Assembly (NCBI GenBank): GCA_002331625.1 | Contig: DCZN01000133.1 | Location: 1,167 to 20,579 of the forward strand | DNA: 19,413 bases | Origin: Nitrospira sp. UBA2083 | Lineage (GTDB): Bacteria > Nitrospirota > Nitrospiria > Nitrospirales > Nitrospiraceae | Reading direction: 5' to 3' | Shown: in pieces, positions 15,313 through 19,413 of the stretch | Layout: each line of letters starts with the position of its first letter | Position numbering within the stretch: position 1 is the stretch's first letter | The notes under the pieces: generated by a model | The model's database searches: none | Seen by the model: only the letters and a program-made list of their open reading frames with translations | What the model was told of the DNA's origin: nothing | Translations under genes and position numbers: made by a program

Positions 15313-16497
15313 ATGGACAAGGATTCACTTCGACAATTGCTCCACGAACATCTCGCCTGGTGGGGGCTCACGCACGTCACATCCGACCAGGAGTATTTCG
15401 CATGGCAGCGACAACAACTGTCACCGGATGAGCTGAAGCAGCTCGCATTCTTGGCTGAACAAAAACGCAACGGCGATCGTCGCGATGAGATTGCGTTTTA
15501 TGATCGCACTGCACATTCGAGGATCTATCCGGTTCTTTATAGTCAACGGTATGAATATTATGAGGCGATCGGGTTGCGAACGATGGCTCACTTCGGCACG
15601 GCTCGGGACCTTCTCGATTTCGGGTGTGGCCTCGGCATCCTGACGACGTTGTATGCCCGTTGCTTCCCTGATCTGAATCTGGTCGGGATCGATCGCTCGC
15701 CGGCATCCATTGCGCTCGCACAACAACAGGCGAAGAAATTGGGTCTGCGTAATCTTCGGTTTCTGTGTATGGATGTTGAGACCGAATCGCTCTCAGGCTC
15801 CTTCGATATGATCGTGGCAACGCACGCCCTGCTCCAGGCAGAACAGGATCCGGGGATACCCAGCGAGAGTTGGCGGACGTTTGATCGCGGAGATGATCCA
15901 TCACGGCAGATGGCTTTTGAACAGCGGACAGGGTTGGCGGTCAGACTGGACCGCCTGTGCCAGCTCCTGCACCCACAGGGCCGCATGATTGTGAGTGAGA
16001 AAACGCGGCAGTTGGCTCGGCGCGTTCCTTTCCAGCGCGCGTTGGCCGGCAGGGGGCTACAACTGGTGCAGCCTGCAGACCCGATTCGCTACCGAATCAT
16101 TGAAGAAGTGGTAGAAGATGGACCGTTCTATGTGTTGAGCAAAGGGGATCAGGCCTCGGTGGCGTGGGATGAATTGCCCGAGCTGGATGACGGGACGCTT
16201 GTCAATCTCAATGCGATGCTGGAGAAGTGTCGTGATGCCAATGAACCACTGTATGAGAATCACGGACCCTCAGCGCAGGTGGTCTGGGAGGAGTTGACCG
16301 AACGAACAGTTATCCGCGAACTGACGCGTGAGAAACCGGACGGCCGACAAGTGCATGTCGAGCGCGGGATGGTGGATGACACGCACTATCTGTACTGTGC
16401 GAACACCTACGACCAGCGGCAACTGGTCATGATGGAAGAAGCACGTGCCGTGCTGCTTGATTCGTACTACCAAGAGATCCTACGTGGGCTCGCCTAG
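15313..16497 (+). CDS. SAM-dependent methyltransferase-like protein with an unknown C-terminal domain
   Basis: The protein has 394 residues. Residues 1-95 form a helical N-terminal part. The class I methyltransferase fold begins at LLDFGCGLGIL (motif I, about 100-110), with VGIDRSP as the acidic end of strand 2 (Asp127), CMDVET as the next acidic motif and FDMIVATHALL as motif IV. The fold ends near residue 260. The last 130 residues are an unrecognised domain with conserved-looking blocks (GRQVHVERG, YLYCANTYDQRQLV). The substrate is unknown. An in-frame TGA precedes the ATG by one codon, so no earlier start exists, and no Shine-Dalgarno is present because the repeat ends seven bases upstream. 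Confidence 0.78.
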   Translation: MDKDSLRQLLHEHLAWWGLTHVTSDQEYFAWQRQQLSPDELKQLAFLAEQKRNGDRRDEIAFYDRTAHSRIYPVLYSQRYEYYEAIGLRTMAHFGTARDLLDFGCGLGILTTLYARCFPDLNLVGIDRSPASIALAQQQAKKLGLRNLRFLCMDVETESLSGSFDMIVATHALLQAEQDPGIPSESWRTFDRGDDPSRQMAFEQRTGLAVRLDRLCQLLHPQGRMIVSEKTRQLARRVPFQRALAGRGLQLVQPADPIRYRIIEEVVEDGPFYVLSKGDQASVAWDELPELDDGTLVNLNAMLEKCRDANEPLYENHGPSAQVVWEELTERTVIRELTREKPDGRQVHVERGMVDDTHYLYCANTYDQRQLVMMEEARAVLLDSYYQEILRGLA

Positions 16498-16685
16498 GGA
16501 AGCTACTGGTTTCTACTGGCACTGATCACCGAACAGCCTTCAAATTCATAAAATACCCGATATTGTCCTTGCAATCGTTTTTGGGTCTCGCTACCCTTGG
16601 GCTACTCTTCAGTCAATCGAATTCGGTAGGCCGGTTGCTTTCTCGCCGTGGTCGTTCCGTGTGTGAATCGGAAGGAGGAATCACC

Positions 16686-17315
16686 ATGAAAGCGGCGCAC
16701 ATCTGCATGGTCGCCCTGGGTCTGGTTTGTGCCGGTTGCGCCACTCCTCCGGAAGTCAAACAGGCGTTGATTGCCAAGGACCAGGCCTATTCGGAGAATG
16801 AGCGGTTGATGGGGCAGTACCGAGAATTGGTTCACAACGTGACTGAACGGCATCAGCACTGGTATCGCTATGTCCAAACTCGGCTCAAGCTCAATCTGGC
16901 GCTGCAATGGGCCACCACAAATCCAAAACTGACCGACGTTGGTGATGCCGAGTTGGCGAAGGACGACGCCGGGTTACTAGGAGACGAGATTATCGCGCTC
17001 ATTAATGAGATCCGGCTGAAGCATCTTCCTGAACGAAGGGGACCGACGGGACAGGTTATCTTTCAAGCAGGTGTGGGGGATATGAATAATCTCCTCCAGA
17101 AACTCCCTGAGCTGATCGGGAGAGTCGAACGACGTGTCGCATCAGATTCGCAGGCGTCCTCAGTCGACCTCACGGCATTTGATCAGTATCGCACCAACGT
17201 TGGAGCCCTTCGACGAATCAACGCCATCATCAAGCAATACTTGGATATTGACGTCACCTTGCCCCGCAATGAGGTGGAGTCGATTGCGGAAGCCGTGCGG
17301 ACGTTGCGCCGGTGA
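16686..17315 (+). CDS. Hypothetical helical lipoprotein 1
   Basis: Not a family I recognise. The protein has 209 residues from ATG 16686, with a strong AAGGAGG seven bases upstream; the longer frame from 16563 has none. The signal peptide MKAAHICMVALGLVCAGC ends in a lipobox-like CAGC, so Cys18 is probably lipidated. The mature chain is almost entirely predicted helix, charged and without further Cys, suggesting a helical bundle or coiled coil in the periplasm. It lies 34 bases before the next lipoprotein gene, each with its own good ribosome-binding site, so the two probably form an operon. Confidence 0.8.
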   Translation: MKAAHICMVALGLVCAGCATPPEVKQALIAKDQAYSENERLMGQYRELVHNVTERHQHWYRYVQTRLKLNLALQWATTNPKLTDVGDAELAKDDAGLLGDEIIALINEIRLKHLPERRGPTGQVIFQAGVGDMNNLLQKLPELIGRVERRVASDSQASSVDLTAFDQYRTNVGALRRINAIIKQYLDIDVTLPRNEVESIAEAVRTLRR

Positions 17316-17349
17316 GATATCCGGACGTGTGAAGCGGAAGGAGAGCGGC

Positions 17350-18060
17350 ATGATCGGACGACCAGTCACAGTTGTGAGCGTCGGGCTCATGCTTCTGAGC
17401 CTTGTGGGCTGCCATTCGATTCATAGCGATGCGGTCCGCGAGCTTCTCCAAAAAGAAGGCACCAAGATTGATGCGGCTCAGACGAACATCGACCTGTTCC
17501 AGAAAGAAACGGAAGAACGCATCACGTTCTTGGAGAAGGCTCGCGCCGAATTGAACGAAGCCTTTAAGTCGCTGCGGGTGCAGGAGACCAAGCATCAATT
17601 TGTTCTCTCGTCGTATCGAAATATCGCGAGTAAGAAGGGTGAGGCGGCCTATGCCGCTGCCTATCTGGTCGGTCTGATTTACCTGGCGGATTATCAGGGA
17701 TTGGAAAAGGCCGTGTGGAATCAATTTGAAGAAGATTTCTGCGGCCTACGCGATGTGGCGAATGCCTTGAACGACTCGTGGAAGCAAACCGCCGGGCTCC
17801 ATGCGCAACTGAAGCGCTATGCGGACAAATCGGCCTTGGCATCCGTCGACCCCGAGTTTGTGTCGGCGTTGATCGAGCAGGCTCCGGGACCGTCGGATCG
17901 CATCATGGACATCGTGAATCACTCACGGACTGTCAATGACGCCTTGGAAGAGGTCACGGGTGCACGTATCGTTCGCATAGGCGCTCTGCAACGTGCCCAT
18001 ACCTTAACCACTGATTTGGTCGACCTTCTGGATAAGCTGAAGAGAGACGACGGGCAATAG
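17350..18060 (+). CDS. Hypothetical helical lipoprotein 2
   Basis: The protein has 236 residues from ATG 17350, chosen because AAGGAG precedes it and a textbook signal peptide follows. The lipobox LVGC makes Cys21 the lipidation site. The mature protein starts with a long charged coiled-coil stretch (about 30-85: KIDAAQTNIDLFQKETEERI and beyond) and has a less polar middle helix (GEAAYAAAYLVGLIYLA). It appears to be an envelope-anchored helical protein of unknown role, paired with the preceding lipoprotein. A frame extending back to 17134 overlaps the upstream gene and is not credible. Confidence 0.8.
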   Translation: MIGRPVTVVSVGLMLLSLVGCHSIHSDAVRELLQKEGTKIDAAQTNIDLFQKETEERITFLEKARAELNEAFKSLRVQETKHQFVLSSYRNIASKKGEAAYAAAYLVGLIYLADYQGLEKAVWNQFEEDFCGLRDVANALNDSWKQTAGLHAQLKRYADKSALASVDPEFVSALIEQAPGPSDRIMDIVNHSRTVNDALEEVTGARIVRIGALQRAHTLTTDLVDLLDKLKRDDGQ

Positions 18061-18064
18061 CAAA

Positions 18065-18179
18065 ATGTTGAAAAAGTCCACCAGCTTCGTTCTCGCTTCC
18101 TCAGAGGTTCAACATGCGGCATAGGGTATGCCTCACCTCTTCGCTCGCCGCAGTTTTGCTGGATGGCCTTTTTGACCAT
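18065..18179. repeat. Palindromic interspersed repeat, copy 2 (about 115 bp)
   Basis: The left end ATGTTGAAAAAGTCCACCAG (with C at 18085) pairs with 18158-18179 at about 18 of 22 positions. The 29 bases 18066-18094 match 15186-15214 of copy 1 at 25 positions, including a shared CAGCTTCGTTCTC, and the right ends also match around TTGCTGG and TTTTTGA. It begins just after the stop of lipoprotein 2 and precedes the next gene by about 100 bases. It is non-coding; a mobile MITE/REP-like origin is inferred. Confidence 0.75.
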
Positions 18180-18264
18180 CCCGCCGGTGATCGTCATTCG
18201 ATTCGAGACGTTCCATGGGTGTGGGTATTGCTGCCAGGTCGAAGTAGGTTTTCATCCGCCTGAT

Positions 18265-18277
18265 AGAGGAGGCCTCT
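18265..18277 (+). promoter_or_regulatory. Ribosome-binding site inside a small inverted repeat
   Basis: AGAGGAGGCCTCT abuts the ATG at 18278. AGAGG (18265-18269) can pair with CCTCT (18273-18277) across a three-base loop, so the strong AGAGGAGG Shine-Dalgarno could be partly hidden in the mRNA. The stem is short, so regulation is speculative, but the site clearly fixes the start. Confidence 0.45.
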
Positions 18278-18796
18278 ATGGAGACCAGCATCAGAGGGGT
18301 CGTCAGTTTCCTGAGTGACAATGATAGCCTGATCAAGCAGTTGATGGAAACGGCCGAGAGCGCACATCAGGAGATCTCCGATCTCGCGGTTCACGTCGAC
18401 CATGCTCGTGAGGAAGCCACGGTACTTGTCGATCAGTTGGGCGCCATCGAATTTGTGGTCGGAAAACAGGATGAAACTAAGGTCCGGCAGAAGGCACTCT
18501 TGGAAGCGGTGGCCACCCTGCGGAAGAAATTTGAAACCTATCGGAACGACCCGCTTCGCCGCGGGATTTATGCGGCGGAGATCTCGAATCTCTACCTACA
18601 ACTTGCCAATACGTTCAATAACGAGACCGTGGCTCAGATTGTTCCATTCAGTCAGGATGAGATCAAGTCCTACAAGGACCTGATGGAAGAGGCCGTACTT
18701 GATGCCGCGTCGAGGAAAAAACGGGCGGCAGTCCTCAAGGCTGCTGCGCGGATCTCGAAGCTGGCGTTGGGGGTTGCCGCGAAATTGGCAGTGTGA
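18278..18796 (+). CDS. Hypothetical small helical protein
   Basis: The protein has 172 residues with no signal peptide and no family I recognise. The start is supported by AGAGGAGG directly upstream. The sequence is nearly all helix: an amphipathic, heptad-like N-terminal half (about 10-90), a short Asn/Tyr-rich middle (AAEISNLYLQLANTF), and a basic Ala/Lys-rich C-terminal helix (RKKRAAVLKAAARISKLALG) that could bind a membrane surface or nucleic acid. It follows repeat copy 2 and precedes the last gene by four bases, so it is probably co-transcribed with it. Confidence 0.75.
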   Translation: METSIRGVVSFLSDNDSLIKQLMETAESAHQEISDLAVHVDHAREEATVLVDQLGAIEFVVGKQDETKVRQKALLEAVATLRKKFETYRNDPLRRGIYAAEISNLYLQLANTFNNETVAQIVPFSQDEIKSYKDLMEEAVLDAASRKKRAAVLKAAARISKLALGVAAKLAV

Positions 18797-18800
18797 AACC

Positions 18801-19413
18801 GTGATTTACCGACCCACAAGACAGGCGCTCTTCCTGTTGCTCGGCATCGGCTGGGGCTGCAGCCTTGATGCAGGTTCCCGCGGTCCATTCGGTCCAGAGG
18901 ATTCGGAGACCGCCGTGCAGAAGGCGACATTACCGGGTCAGATACCAGCCCTGCACGTTCTCCAATTCACGGGAGACGATATTCCTGGCCACGCTAAACC
19001 CAAAATGGTTGGTGTTGTTCAAGATGCGGCTCCGAAGCGGTCTACGAATGTTTCCGTCGTGTTGACTGCGAGCGAGGTCGTGGCCTTACGGCAAGCGGCT
19101 GAACGCGATCCGCGCGTCATGAAACTGCTCGGCAGCCGATGGGCCTTTATCGATGCCGATCGCATGCCACAGGAGGGCAAAATCTCGTTTGGCTGTTGTC
19201 GCGAGGCTACCCGCCTGACGAGGCTCCTGTACTACAGTTACAGCCGAAATGTTGCCGTAGATGTCCGCATGAAAGAGGACAATCTGCTCAGCGCCTCGTC
19301 CCTGGAAGGCTATCTTCCTCCCGAAGGGCAACAAGACGTACTTCGAGGGATCGAATTGGCCAAAGGCGACCCTCGTTTGACCGGTAAAGTGGATCAGCTG
19401 AAGGGGCATGGAG
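18801..19413 (+). CDS. Unrecognised exported protein, partial (runs off the right edge)
   Basis: The frame is open from GTG 18801 to the edge, 204 codons. The start is uncertain: there is no clear Shine-Dalgarno, but it lies four bases after the preceding stop and a signal-peptide-like segment follows (RPTRQALFLLLGIGWGC), with Cys20 as a weak lipobox candidate. Beyond about residue 80 there is a folded region (VVLTASEVVALRQAAERDP, SFGCCREATRLTRLLYYSYS, GYLPPEG). It loosely resembles small alpha/beta modules seen in extracellular oxidases and peptidase inhibitors, but I cannot assign a family. Confidence 0.6.
   Translation, partial: MIYRPTRQALFLLLGIGWGCSLDAGSRGPFGPEDSETAVQKATLPGQIPALHVLQFTGDDIPGHAKPKMVGVVQDAAPKRSTNVSVVLTASEVVALRQAAERDPRVMKLLGSRWAFIDADRMPQEGKISFGCCREATRLTRLLYYSYSRNVAVDVRMKEDNLLSASSLEGYLPPEGQQDVLRGIELAKGDPRLTGKVDQLKGHG

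Noticed and set aside
17134..17349. N-terminal extension of lipoprotein 2 back to 17134
   Set aside because: It would overlap lipoprotein 1 and bury a perfect signal peptide and lipobox; AAGGAG before ATG 17350 settles the start.
15181..18179. The two repeats as a CRISPR array or as ends of a composite transposon
   Set aside because: The copies are in direct orientation, far apart, diverged, and enclose ordinary genes with no transposase, Cas gene or regular spacers.

Overview
The window reads as a GC-rich Gram-negative bacterial chromosome segment. The lineage is most likely Nitrospira or a close relative. That is inferred from the short-type 6-phosphogluconate dehydrogenase next to zwf, a NTP/NDP-exchanger-like carrier, a run of small lineage-specific lipoproteins, and a palindromic interspersed repeat that I recall from Nitrospira genomes. 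No rRNA, tRNA, CRISPR array, transposase or integrase was found. Two genes run off the window ends.

Left accessory block (1-5805, all minus strand). A long phospholipase-D-like gene, open at the left edge, lies downstream of a very long patatin-like gene. Both proteins begin with non-enzymatic regions containing beta-sandwich domains (two carboxypeptidase-regulatory-like repeats in the first, a TIG-like plus an Ig-like domain in the second). Both continue into a lipid-hydrolase fold with a hydrophobic insertion, and neither has a signal peptide. The patatin keeps its Asp-Gly-Ala motif, but a glycine sits where the nucleophilic serine should be. An AT-richer gap with no convincing gene (about 5806-6580) separates this block from the housekeeping part.

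Central metabolic block (6581-11153, minus strand). This holds zwf and an upstream short-type gnd (the oxidative pentose phosphate entry, likely one transcript), then a nucleotidyltransferase with its own good sigma-70 promoter, then low-specificity L-threonine aldolase. A divergent promoter region separates ltaE from a plus-strand NTP/NDP-exchanger-like carrier (11242-12513), whose mRNA may be leaderless.

Right block (12514-19413). A minus-strand lipoprotein is divergent from a plus-strand ProA-like gene, which has serine in place of the catalytic cysteine of gamma-glutamyl phosphate reductase. A 125-bp near-palindromic repeat sits exactly between the ProA-like stop codon and the start of a methyltransferase with an unrecognised C-terminal domain. 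Then come two helical lipoproteins, a second diverged copy of the repeat, a small helical protein, and the start of an unrecognised exported protein running off the right edge. These last four genes look like an uncharacterised envelope-associated cluster.

The most unusual points are two apparent pseudoenzymes (patatin Ser to Gly, ProA Cys to Ser), the paired lipase-like proteins with hydrophobic insertions, and the repeat family placed tightly against genes.
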